64,000 nucleotides of DNA, from contig JAGBJY010000043.1 of NCBI GenBank assembly GCA_017934185.1, positions 1 through 64,000 of the forward strand, in the 5' to 3' direction. The first letter of the stretch is position 1; every line of letters begins with the position of its first letter. The notes under the pieces are model-generated. The model saw only the letters and a list, made by a program, of their open reading frames with translations, ran no database searches and had not been told where the DNA came from. The position numbers and the translations under genes were made by a program. The stretch is from Bacteroidales bacterium. Lineage in GTDB: Bacteria; Bacteroidota; Bacteroidia; Bacteroidales; UBA932. This document shows, piece after piece, positions 41,147-49,019 of this stretch.

Positions 41147-42166
41147 CTAAAGGAGTTCCAATTCGAAGATGAGCGGGGAGTATCCCGGGATGAGGGCGCC
41201 GCTGCCGCTGGAATCGTAGCCCCAGTTGGATGTGAAGATGACGGTGGCTTTCTGGCCGGACCAGTGCATCTTGAACAGTCCCAGTTTGAAGCCGTTGATA
41301 AGGGCCGTGGAAGAGCCCATGGAAATGCTGGAGTAGTCTTTGTTGAACGAAACGCTCTGCGCTGCGTAGGTTTTGGCGGAGGAATAGATGCCGGCATCTT
41401 TGGCAACGCGTTCCAGGGTGGTGTCAAACACCTGGCCGTTAAGGAGGCGTCCGGTGTAGTTGAGCTGGAGCGAGGCGTCATCGGCCCGGTGGTCTACGCC
41501 CTCAAAGGCCGTGCTGTCTGAGATGAACCAGAACTGGCCGTCGTAGTCGTTGTTCCCCAGGATGGGGGTGAAGGTGACATTGCTCCCGTAATGGCGGGTG
41601 ACATAGCGGCGGATGCTGTCTTTCTGCTCCTGGATAAGGTCTTCACTCTGGCCGTGAAGCTTGACGCTGTAAATGAGGGAGGTGGTGGAGGTGCAGGCGT
41701 CCAGGTAGGCCTTCTGGCTGGTATAGCGGGAGGTGGTGAGGAGCCAGGCGGGGATGATGGCGGTGCGGGAGCCGCCCGCGCGCATGCCGGTAAGCAGGGC
41801 GTCAAAGCCGGCATAGCTGCTACCTTCGCCGGTGGCCGAATACTTGGGGCCGTAATAATTGCCGAACGCGTAGGTGCCCAGCTGCTTGGCCGTGGCTTCA
41901 TCGCTGGTGCTGCTGATGGTGCCGCCCATGGTGCGGATGGTGGTTTCGGCATAGGTGAAAGGCGTGGAGGCGTTCCAGAGGTCTCCGGTTCCGGGAATAT
42001 CTTCCAATACGTAAATGCCGTTCTCATTGGCACTTACACCCGGATAATCCCGCTCAAGCAGGAGGTTGAGGTACGTCTGGGCTTCTTCGCCGGTGGAACT
42101 TGTGTTTTTTTTGGCGCAGCCGGCTACTATCCCGCAGGCTGCCATTATAAGGAACAGTTTCTTCAT
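41147..42166 (-). CDS. FKBP-type peptidyl-prolyl isomerase-like lipoprotein, two-domain
   Basis: The ATG at 42166 is chosen because it gives a lipoprotein signal (MKKLFLIMAACGIVAGC); the longer frame overlaps the upstream gene. The 339-residue protein seems to contain two FKBP-like domains: one around FTYAETTIRTMGG to GMRAGGSRTAIIPAW, and one at the C-terminus (LQLNYTGRLLNGQVFDTT, INGFKLGLFKMHWSGQKATV, SPLIFELELL). Located at the outer or periplasmic face, it may help protein folding. It starts one base after the previous FKBP gene. Confidence 0.78.
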   Translation of the reverse strand: MKKLFLIMAACGIVAGCAKKNTSSTGEEAQTYLNLLLERDYPGVSANENGIYVLEDIPGTGDLWNASTPFTYAETTIRTMGGTISSTSDEATAKQLGTYAFGNYYGPKYSATGEGSSYAGFDALLTGMRAGGSRTAIIPAWLLTTSRYTSQKAYLDACTSTTSLIYSVKLHGQSEDLIQEQKDSIRRYVTRHYGSNVTFTPILGNNDYDGQFWFISDSTAFEGVDHRADDASLQLNYTGRLLNGQVFDTTLERVAKDAGIYSSAKTYAAQSVSFNKDYSSISMGSSTALINGFKLGLFKMHWSGQKATVIFTSNWGYDSSGSGALIPGYSPLIFELELL

Positions 42167-42167
42167 G

Positions 42168-42722
42168 TCAGTTGTTGTCGATACTCTGAATCCAAATCTG
42201 ATAAACCAGGGCAGACCTTGCAGGAATCGTGCCGCGCTGGCTGCCGCCATAGCCATATTCTCCGGTAAAAAGAATATAGCCTTCATCTTTTTCCTGTACT
42301 CCTGCCAGCCCGGCCTCCAGCCCTTTGACCAGGGTGCTGCCCAGGGTAAGTGTGTCCAGTTTGTAGCGGGAAGGGTCTGAGAGGGCCCAGCCGGCCTGGG
42401 CGGCCAGTTCTTCCCGGTTGGTGGCCACGAGGTTGCTGCGGCTCACGGATGCCGAGGTGAGGGTGTAGCAGGCATAATACAGGGCCACTTTCCCGCCGGG
42501 CAGCAGGGAATCCCGCCGGGCATCCAGGGTGTCGTGCAGGATGAGGCGGCAAACGTCCCCGTTGCGGGTGAGCGTGGCAGAGGTATCGGTCTTCATTTGG
42601 GCCGATATAAAATTCTCAATATAAGTGGTTTGCTTGTCGTAGGCGGTTTTGAGCGACTGCTTGGTGCAGCCCACTGCGGCTACGGCAAGGAGCATCAGCG
42701 GTATGAGCGTGGAGCGTTTCAT
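42168..42722 (-). CDS. FKBP-like lipoprotein
   Basis: 184 residues with a lipoprotein signal (VAAVGC, about residue 19). The C-terminal half contains the FKBP end pattern LVKGLEAGLAGVQEKDEGYI, GEYGYGGSQRGTIPARSALV and YQIWIQSI. Its N-terminal part is a helical spacer. It is probably periplasmic and, like its neighbour, a folding helper; catalytic residues of FKBP are only partly kept. It overlaps nrnA by 4 bases. Confidence 0.75.
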   Translation of the reverse strand: MKRSTLIPLMLLAVAAVGCTKQSLKTAYDKQTTYIENFISAQMKTDTSATLTRNGDVCRLILHDTLDARRDSLLPGGKVALYYACYTLTSASVSRSNLVATNREELAAQAGWALSDPSRYKLDTLTLGSTLVKGLEAGLAGVQEKDEGYILFTGEYGYGGSQRGTIPARSALVYQIWIQSIDNN

Positions 42723-43744
42723 CGGCAGTACTGCATTAGGATGGCTTCTACCAGGGCGGCGGCGTCCCCGGGGGTGGGAACATCGGCCGGGAAATAGAGT
42801 TTGCCGCCGGAGGCGTTCTCGTGGCCGCCGCCGTGGAAATGCTCCTGCGCCAGGAGCCGGGCCGAGGTTCCCTTTTTGGAGCGGATGGAAACGCGGAAAT
42901 GGCCCTGGTCTTCCTTCAGAAGCAGGCTCAGGCGCACTCCGCCGATGGTGAGGGGGACATTCACCAGGCCTTCCGTTTCTCCCTCCCGGATGTCAAAACG
43001 CGTCAGGATTTCCCGGGTCAGAATCATGTAGGCGGTGCCGTTGGGGAGGAGCTTGAGCCCGTGGGCCTGCATGACCCCGAAGAGGCGGACGCGGTTTTCC
43101 CGGTAGTTGTTGTACAGCTGCCCGATAACGGCGTCGCGGTCTGCGCCGGCCGCAATGATTTCCGAGGCCATCCGGAAGGTGCTGGGATACACGGAGTTGG
43201 CAAAATTGTTGGTGTCCGTGGTCATGCCGGTGAGAAGGGCCTGGAGGCAGCCAAGGGGAAGCGGCTGCGGCCCCAGGGCTTTGAGCACCCAGTACAACAG
43301 TTCCGAGGCCGATGAGATTTCCGGGGTGGAAAACACCAGGGGGAAGTGCTCCCTGTCGGGGCCTATGTGGTGGTCTATAAGGACTTTTCTGGCGTTGGAG
43401 GCGCTCACGAGCGGTTCCAGAGCTTCCGTGCGGGAGAGGTTGTTTCCGTCCAGAAGGAGGATGAGGTCCGAGCCGGCAATGCGTTCCCGGCAGGCGTCGG
43501 GGCACGTTTTGAAGTCCATCAAGGGAAGGCCTTCCGGCAGGATGAACTGCAGGTTGTCGGCCACCGGGTCCGGGACCAGGCAGACGGCATCCTTGCCCAG
43601 TACTTCCCTCAGGTACAGGCCCATACCCACGGAAGAGCCCAGGGCGTCGCCGTCCGGGTGGGTGTGGCTCAGGATGGTAATCCGGTTGGCGCCGGAGAGC
43701 CATTCTTTGAGGGTCTGTATGTCCTGACTGCCTTTGAAATCCAT
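42719..43744 (-). CDS. nrnA: DHH-family phosphoesterase, NrnA-like
   Basis: 341 residues, cytoplasmic. The DHH domain shows ITILSHTHPDGDALGSSVGM (about 19-38), LILLLDGNNLSR and KVLIDHHIGPD; the DHHA1 domain ends with a GGGHENASGG substrate-binding motif. Proteins of this type degrade nanoRNA and cleave pAp or cyclic dinucleotide products. It is the first gene of an overlapping operon with two FKBP lipoproteins, a MATE protein, a kinase-like protein and a serine hydrolase. A TAAATTTG element lies upstream. Confidence 0.92.
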   Translation of the reverse strand: MDFKGSQDIQTLKEWLSGANRITILSHTHPDGDALGSSVGMGLYLREVLGKDAVCLVPDPVADNLQFILPEGLPLMDFKTCPDACRERIAGSDLILLLDGNNLSRTEALEPLVSASNARKVLIDHHIGPDREHFPLVFSTPEISSASELLYWVLKALGPQPLPLGCLQALLTGMTTDTNNFANSVYPSTFRMASEIIAAGADRDAVIGQLYNNYRENRVRLFGVMQAHGLKLLPNGTAYMILTREILTRFDIREGETEGLVNVPLTIGGVRLSLLLKEDQGHFRVSIRSKKGTSARLLAQEHFHGGGHENASGGKLYFPADVPTPGDAAALVEAILMQYCR

Positions 43745-43765
43745 GGATTAGATTATTTGCGCTCG

Positions 43766-43773
43766 CAAATTTA
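43766..43773 (-). promoter_or_regulatory. Candidate nrnA operon -7 element TAAATTTG
   Basis: Minus-strand TAAATTTG fits TAnnTTTG, 21 bases before the nrnA ATG. The -33 region is not clear. Confidence 0.5.
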
Positions 43774-43782
43774 CAAAAGATA

Positions 43783-43813
43783 TTGCTTTTGAAAAATCAT
43801 TTTTATAACTTTG
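43783..43813 (+). promoter_or_regulatory. Promoter TTG-N20-TAACTTTG
   Basis: TTG (43783-43785 reading T-T-G) and TAACTTTG (43806-43813) are 20 bases apart and point to the membrane-protein gene at 43848. It diverges from the nrnA promoter. Confidence 0.65.
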
Positions 43814-43847
43814 TCGGAAGTTTTGAATATTATAAAACACTAAAATA

Positions 43848-44549
43848 ATGAACAAATCCGTCAAAATCATCGTTGAGATTGTGCTGGCAGCCCTCATCTG
43901 CCTTCTGGTGTGGTTAACTGTTGCAAGCATCCAGAAACCCGTCAAATTCAACAACGAGGTGGCAGCCCGTTCCCAGGTGGCTATCCAGCGTCTCAAGGAT
44001 ATCCGTACCCTGCAGGTGGCCTACAAGAGCGTGAATGGCCGTTTCAGCCCCACTGTAGACTCCCTCAAACTGTTCTACGAGACCGGCAACATGGATATCG
44101 TGATGCAAATCGGCTCCCACGATGACTCCATCGCCGTGGCCAACACGGAGGCCATCAAGAAGGCCAACAAGAAGCTCAAACCCGAGCAGATGACCGAGAA
44201 ACTGAAAGAGGCTTATGCCCAGGGTACCAAGGTGGTGTTCTCCACGGTTACCAAAATCCCTGTGAAGGATACCCTGTTCAACAACCGCCCGGACTTCTGC
44301 GTGGACTCCCTGGCTTTCATTCCTTTCTCCGGTGGCCAGCCCACCCAGATGGAAGCAACCGTCAAGACCGTTTCCGGTGTTCAGGTACCCCTGTTTGAGG
44401 CCCGCATGCCTTACAAAGCCCTCTGCATGGGTCTGGACAACCAGCTGCGCATCAATCTGGATGCCGCCCGCCGCGATCAGAACAAGTACGAAGGTCTTCA
44501 GGTAGGCAGCGTTACCGCCCCTAACAACAACGCAGGTAACTGGGAATAA
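43848..44549 (+). CDS. Conserved Bacteroidales single-pass membrane protein
   Basis: 233 residues with one N-terminal transmembrane segment (IIVEIVLAALICLLVWLTVA, about 7-26) and a long soluble domain expected on the periplasmic side. VKFNNEVAARSQVAIQRLKD followed by IRTLQVAYKSVNGRF recalls pseudopilin-like N-termini, and the rest is rich in charged and Asn residues (QMEATVKTVSGVQVPLFEA). No enzymatic motif is seen. It begins a plus-strand set with DUF3822 and rsmD. Function unknown. Confidence 0.72.
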   Translation: MNKSVKIIVEIVLAALICLLVWLTVASIQKPVKFNNEVAARSQVAIQRLKDIRTLQVAYKSVNGRFSPTVDSLKLFYETGNMDIVMQIGSHDDSIAVANTEAIKKANKKLKPEQMTEKLKEAYAQGTKVVFSTVTKIPVKDTLFNNRPDFCVDSLAFIPFSGGQPTQMEATVKTVSGVQVPLFEARMPYKALCMGLDNQLRINLDAARRDQNKYEGLQVGSVTAPNNNAGNWE

Positions 44550-44560
44550 TCTATCTGCTG

Positions 44561-45250
44561 ATGGACCCGCATCAACAGGCATATCTAGGGATATCCATTC
44601 AAGTTTCCTTGAGTGGATATTCTTTTAAGGTGCATAGCCCTGCCGGGGTGGAGGCTTCCGGGTGGATGGGCGCAGACCGTCTTTTCACCACCCCGGAGTT
44701 CCAGCGCCGCTATGACGCCGTGGAGGTTTCCCTCCTTACGCCCAAGGTGGCTCTGGTTCCGGAGGCTTTCTATACGCCTTCCCAGGCCCGCGCCGCCCTT
44801 TCGGAAGTGGTTTCCCTGGAAGACACGGATTTTGTGGAGACGGTGGCGGTGCCTTCCCTGGGCTCGGTGCTGCTTTTCTCCAATTCCATCGGCGAATCCC
44901 TCTCCAAAGTGCTGGCGCAGACCGTGCTGCCGGCGTCCGGTACGCCGGTGCGTGTGCTGCCGGAAATGTATTACCTGCTGCGGGAGCTGGAGCATCTGAC
45001 GGAGTACAACAAGATTGTGGCCTCGTGGTACGACAGCCATCTGCACCTGGTGGTGGCCCAAGGCCGCAGCCTGTGCCTGGCCAATGTCTTTGACGCCCAG
45101 GACTTTACCACGGCCCAGTATTTCATCTTCCTGGCCATGAAGCGTTTGCAGCTGAATCCGGAAGTGTCCACGCTCTGTTTCCGCACGCCCATCTCCCAGG
45201 AGGCGGAACTGTCCCTGTACCGCTATTTCAAAGCTGTAGTCCAATTATGA
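44561..45250 (+). CDS. DUF3822 family protein
   Basis: 229 residues without signal. The layout (LGISIQVSLSGYSFKVHS, a middle part with VPEAFYTPSQARAAL, and the late YFIFLAMKRLQLNPE) is that of DUF3822, a Bacteroidetes-specific family with an actin-like fold. It overlaps rsmD by 4 bases, the usual arrangement in this phylum, and may act with it; its activity is unknown. Confidence 0.85.
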   Translation: MDPHQQAYLGISIQVSLSGYSFKVHSPAGVEASGWMGADRLFTTPEFQRRYDAVEVSLLTPKVALVPEAFYTPSQARAALSEVVSLEDTDFVETVAVPSLGSVLLFSNSIGESLSKVLAQTVLPASGTPVRVLPEMYYLLRELEHLTEYNKIVASWYDSHLHLVVAQGRSLCLANVFDAQDFTTAQYFIFLAMKRLQLNPEVSTLCFRTPISQEAELSLYRYFKAVVQL

Positions 45251-45777
45251 GAATCATCGGAGGCAGATTGAAAGGAAAAGTAATTCTGCCGCCGGCGGGA
45301 TACAAGGCAAGGCCCACCACGGACTTTGCCAAGGAAGGCTTGTTCAACATTCTGGACAACGAATACGAGTTTGAAGATTTGAAGGTGCTGGACCTCTTTG
45401 GAGGCACCGGCTCCATTGCCTTTGAATTCGCTTCACGCGGGGCTTCGCGCATATATACGGTAGAGATGGCCCGGGAGAATGCCTCCTTCATCAAGACAGA
45501 GGCCGACAGGCTGGGCCTTGGGAATGTAACCATGGTGCGGGACAATGTATTTGATTTCCTGCCCATCTGCCGGGAGAAATTCGACATCATCTTTGCCGAC
45601 CCTCCCTATGCCCTGGAAGGCCTGGAAGGGCTCCCGGATCTGGTGTTTTCCCTGGATTTGCTGTATCCGGAGCGCTATTTTATCCTGGAACACGGGGATG
45701 AACACTCTTTTTCGGCTCATCCGCATTTTGTGAAAGAACGGCATTACGGCCGCGTACACTTTAGTTTTTTTGAGTAA
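45247..45777 (+). CDS. rsmD: 16S rRNA (guanine966-N2)-methyltransferase RsmD
   Basis: 176 residues. MRIIGGRLKGKVILPP and RPTTDFAKEGLFNIL at the N-terminus, the SAM-binding VLDLFGGTGSIAFEFASRGA and the catalytic DPPY in IIFADPPYAL are diagnostic. It methylates G966 of 16S rRNA. Translationally coupled to DUF3822, and its stop shares a base with the cstA start. Confidence 0.96.
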   Translation: MRIIGGRLKGKVILPPAGYKARPTTDFAKEGLFNILDNEYEFEDLKVLDLFGGTGSIAFEFASRGASRIYTVEMARENASFIKTEADRLGLGNVTMVRDNVFDFLPICREKFDIIFADPPYALEGLEGLPDLVFSLDLLYPERYFILEHGDEHSFSAHPHFVKERHYGRVHFSFFE

Positions 45778-47264
45778 TGGTTTCTTTTGTAATCAGCATT
45801 GTTGCACTGCTGCTGGGCTATGTCTTTTACGGAGCCCTGGTAGACAAAGTCTTCGGCCCGGACCCTTCCCGCAAGACGCCGGCCGTCACCAAGGCCGATG
45901 GCGTGGATTACATTGCCATGCCTTCCTGGAAAGTGTATATGATTCAGTTCCTGAACATTGCCGGGACGGGGCCCATCTTCGGGGCCATCATGGGCGCCAA
46001 GTTCGGCCCTGCCAGCTATCTCTGGATTGTGCTGGGCTGCATTTTTGCCGGGGCTGTGCACGATTACATGTGTGGCATGCTGTCGGTGCGGCATGGCGGC
46101 GCCGGGTTCCCGGAACTGGTAGGGGAGTATCTGGGCCAGCGCACCAAAAAGGTGATGCTGGTGTTCTCCGTCGTGCTGCTGCTTCTGGTGGGAACGGTCT
46201 TCGTTTACTCTCCGGCCCTCATCCTCGGGGACATTGCCGGTGACGGTGGCCGCGGCAGCGTGATGCTCTGGGTGGGCATTATCTTCCTCTATTATGTAGT
46301 GGCCACGCTGCTGCCCATCGACAAACTTATCGGCCGCATTTATCCGCTGTTTGCGGTGGCCCTGCTTTTCATGGCCCTTGCCCTCATGGTGTGCCTTTTT
46401 ATCAAATGGCCTTCGCTGCCGGAGTTTTGGGACGGCCTTGGCGGATGGTCCCAGCAGGCGGGACTGAAAGACCAGCCCCTCTTCCCCTGTCTTTTCATCA
46501 CCATCGCCTGTGGTGCCATTTCCGGCTTCCATGCAACGCAGAGCCCGCTTATGGCCCGATGCATCGGCAATGAAAAGATGGGGCGGCCCATTTTTTACGG
46601 CTCCATGATTACCGAGGGACTGGTGGCCCTTATCTGGGCTGCGGTTTCCTCCTGGTTCTTCTTTGACGGCGGTGCGGCTCAGGTGGGGTCCGACCTGTCG
46701 GCAGCCGCCCCTACGGTGGTTACCAAGGTGTCCGAGAGTTGGCTGGGCCTTCTGGGCGGCGTCCTGGCCATCCTGGGCGTTGTGGCTGCGCCCATCACTT
46801 CCGGTGACACCGCCTTCCGCAGCGCGCGCCTCATTGTGGCCGATTTCCTGCACCTTGAGCAGCGCAACCTTGCCAAACGGCTCTGGATTGCGGTTCCGCT
46901 CTTTGCCTTGAGCGGCTTGCTGCTGTGGTATAATATTGCCGATGCCAATGGCTTCAACACCATCTGGCGCTACTTCGGCTGGAGCAACCAGACCCTGGCG
47001 GCGTTCATGCTCTGGACTGCCACGGTGTATCTGGTGCGAAGGGAACAGCCGCGCGGGGGCTGTACCCTCCAGGGGCAAGTGTCCAGGCCATATTATCTGA
47101 TGACGCTGCTGCCGGCGCTGTTTATGACGGCGGTCTGCGTGAGCTTCATCCTGGTGGACAAGACGGGATTCCGCCTGCCGCAGGCCTGGGCACCGTGGAT
47201 TGGCCTGGGCACCTTCCTGGTGTCGGCCCTCCTTTTCGGGCTGTGGTACCGGAGATGTAAGTGA
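45777..47264 (+). CDS. cstA: CstA-family carbon starvation/peptide or pyruvate transporter
   Basis: 495 residues with about 13 hydrophobic segments. The family signatures GYVFYGALVDKVFGPDPSRK (about 14-33), FLNIAGTGPIFGAIMGAKFG and ISGFHATQSPLMARCIGNE are clear, and SGDTAFRSARL follows later. It is the shorter form usual in Bacteroidetes, compared with about 700 residues in E. coli CstA. CstA proteins import peptides or pyruvate under starvation. The symbol is by family; the substrate is not determined. Confidence 0.9.
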   Translation: MVSFVISIVALLLGYVFYGALVDKVFGPDPSRKTPAVTKADGVDYIAMPSWKVYMIQFLNIAGTGPIFGAIMGAKFGPASYLWIVLGCIFAGAVHDYMCGMLSVRHGGAGFPELVGEYLGQRTKKVMLVFSVVLLLLVGTVFVYSPALILGDIAGDGGRGSVMLWVGIIFLYYVVATLLPIDKLIGRIYPLFAVALLFMALALMVCLFIKWPSLPEFWDGLGGWSQQAGLKDQPLFPCLFITIACGAISGFHATQSPLMARCIGNEKMGRPIFYGSMITEGLVALIWAAVSSWFFFDGGAAQVGSDLSAAAPTVVTKVSESWLGLLGGVLAILGVVAAPITSGDTAFRSARLIVADFLHLEQRNLAKRLWIAVPLFALSGLLLWYNIADANGFNTIWRYFGWSNQTLAAFMLWTATVYLVRREQPRGGCTLQGQVSRPYYLMTLLPALFMTAVCVSFILVDKTGFRLPQAWAPWIGLGTFLVSALLFGLWYRRCK

Positions 47265-47279
47265 TTGGTTTATAATTGC

Positions 47280-47331
47280 TTGCGTAAAATTGATACCGAT
47301 ATTTTCGGTACCGTTTTTGCGTAAATGACTG
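47280..47331. repeat. Degenerate REP-like element with hairpin, copy 4
   Basis: TACCGA (47294-47299) and TCGGTA (47305-47310) form a small hairpin, followed by CCGTTTTTGCGTAAATGACTG, which differs at few positions from the right arm of palindrome copy 2 (CTGTTTTTGCGTAAGTGACTG). The left side is not complementary but repeats TTGCGTAAA directly. It occupies most of the 94-base gap between cstA and the next gene. Confidence 0.6.
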
Positions 47332-47358
47332 ATTGATAGTAAAATAGCTGATACTGAT

Positions 47359-48996
47359 ATGTTAGACAAAGAAAGAGGGCTGTACGTAGCCCACTGCGAA
47401 AACGGCCCGCTGTCGCTGGTGGGCAAAATGGCCAATCGGCACGGACTCATTGCCGGGGCAACCGGTACCGGTAAAACCGTGACGCTGCAGGTGCTGGCCG
47501 AGACTTTCTGCCAGGCCGGCGTCCCGTGCTTCATGGCCGATATGAAGGGAGACCTGAGCGGTATCTCCCAGGTGGGTAAACTCTCCGGATTCATTGAGAA
47601 GCGCCTGCCGGAGTTTGGGATAGAGAATCCCCAGTTCCAGGCCTGCCCCGTGCGCTTTTTCGATGTCTACGGGGAGCAGGGACACCCCATGCGTTCCACC
47701 ATTTCCCGCATGGGACCGGAGATGCTGGGCCGCCTGATGGACCTGAACGAGACCCAGACCGGTGTGCTGAACATCGTTTTCAGGATTGCCGATGACAACG
47801 GCCTCCTCCTCATCGATCTCAAGGACCTTCGCGCCATGCTCAACTTCGTAGGGCAGAACGCCGCCGAATACACCACCCAGTACGGCAATGTGACATCGGC
47901 CTCGGTGGGGGCCATCCAGCGGGCGCTGCTGGCCCTGGAGAACCAGGGGGCCGACAAGTTCTTCGGCGAGCCGGACTTTGACATCTACGACCTCCTCCAG
48001 TGTGAGGGCGGTAAAGGCATCATGAACGTGCTGGCGGCCGATAAGCTCATGCTCCAGCCCAAGCTGTACTCCACCTTCCTGCTGTGGCTGCTGAGCGAGC
48101 TCTATGCCACCCTCCCGGAAGTGGGAGACATGGACCTTCCCAAGCTGGTGTTCTTCTTTGACGAGGCCCATATGCTCTTTGAAGGCACTTCCAAGGCCCT
48201 TACGGACAAGATTGAGCAGGTGATTCGCCTCATCCGTTCCAAGGGCGTGGGCATTTACTTCATCACGCAGAGCCCTACGGACATTCCGTCCAACATCCTG
48301 GGCCAGCTGGGTAACCGCGTGCAGCATGCCCTCCGCGCCTACAGCCCGCAGGACCAGAAGGCCGTGAAAGTGGCGGCCGACACCTTCCGTGCCAACCCCG
48401 CCTTCAAGACCTACGACACGCTCTTGGAACTGGGTACCGGCGAGGCCCTGGTTTCCTTCCTGGACGAGAAAGGCACTCCCTCCATTGTGGAGCGCGCCAA
48501 GATTCTGTTCCCGCTGAGCCAGATTGGCGCCATTACCGACGACCAGCGGGCCGACCTTGTGAGGCGCAGCCGTCTCTATGGCCGATATGACCATCCCATT
48601 GACCGGGAAAGCGCCTATGAGATTATCACCGCCGCTACGGAGGAAGCCGAGCGCCAGAAGGCCGAGCTGGAAGCCGCAGCGGAGGCAGAGAAACAGGCCG
48701 CCATCCAGGCCAAGGAAGAAGCCCGCGCTGCCAAAGAGCAGGCCAAGGCTGAGAAAGAGGCTGCCAAGAAAGCCAAGAACAGCATTGCTTCCAAGGTGCT
48801 GAAATCGGTCCTTACCGCCGTTACCGGCGTAGCAGCGGCGGCCGCCGCCGATGCCGTTACTTCCAAAGTAACCGGTACCAAGAAAAAGAGTACCACTTCT
48901 ACCACCCAGAAGGCTGTTACCAAGGCCACCAAGAGTGCCACCAGCACCCTCACCAAGGAGCTTACCCGCAGCATCCTGGGCAATCTGATTAAGTAA
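47359..48996 (+). CDS. HerA-like DUF853 ATPase
   Basis: 545 residues. ERGLYVAHCENGPLSLVGKM, Walker A IAGATGTGKTVTLQVLAE, MKGDLSGISQVG, and Walker B LPKLVFFFDEAHMLFEG followed by IRLIRSKGVGIYFITQSPTD identify the DUF853 (HerA-like) family of FtsK-fold ATPases. The last 120 residues or so are an Ala/Lys/Glu-rich coiled coil (AEAEKQAAIQAKEEARAAKE) and then a Thr/Ser/Lys tail (KKKSTTSTTQKAVTKATKS). Exact function is unknown; DNA or membrane processing is suspected for the family. Confidence 0.88.
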   Translation: MLDKERGLYVAHCENGPLSLVGKMANRHGLIAGATGTGKTVTLQVLAETFCQAGVPCFMADMKGDLSGISQVGKLSGFIEKRLPEFGIENPQFQACPVRFFDVYGEQGHPMRSTISRMGPEMLGRLMDLNETQTGVLNIVFRIADDNGLLLIDLKDLRAMLNFVGQNAAEYTTQYGNVTSASVGAIQRALLALENQGADKFFGEPDFDIYDLLQCEGGKGIMNVLAADKLMLQPKLYSTFLLWLLSELYATLPEVGDMDLPKLVFFFDEAHMLFEGTSKALTDKIEQVIRLIRSKGVGIYFITQSPTDIPSNILGQLGNRVQHALRAYSPQDQKAVKVAADTFRANPAFKTYDTLLELGTGEALVSFLDEKGTPSIVERAKILFPLSQIGAITDDQRADLVRRSRLYGRYDHPIDRESAYEIITAATEEAERQKAELEAAAEAEKQAAIQAKEEARAAKEQAKAEKEAAKKAKNSIASKVLKSVLTAVTGVAAAAAADAVTSKVTGTKKKSTTSTTQKAVTKATKSATSTLTKELTRSILGNLIK

Positions 48997-49019
48997 CCCC
49001 CACGTTTTCCTCCCCGCTT

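Noticed and set aside
45744..47594. A 616-codon minus-strand frame
   Set aside because: It is antisense to cstA and the HerA-like gene; composition is typical of a shadow frame.
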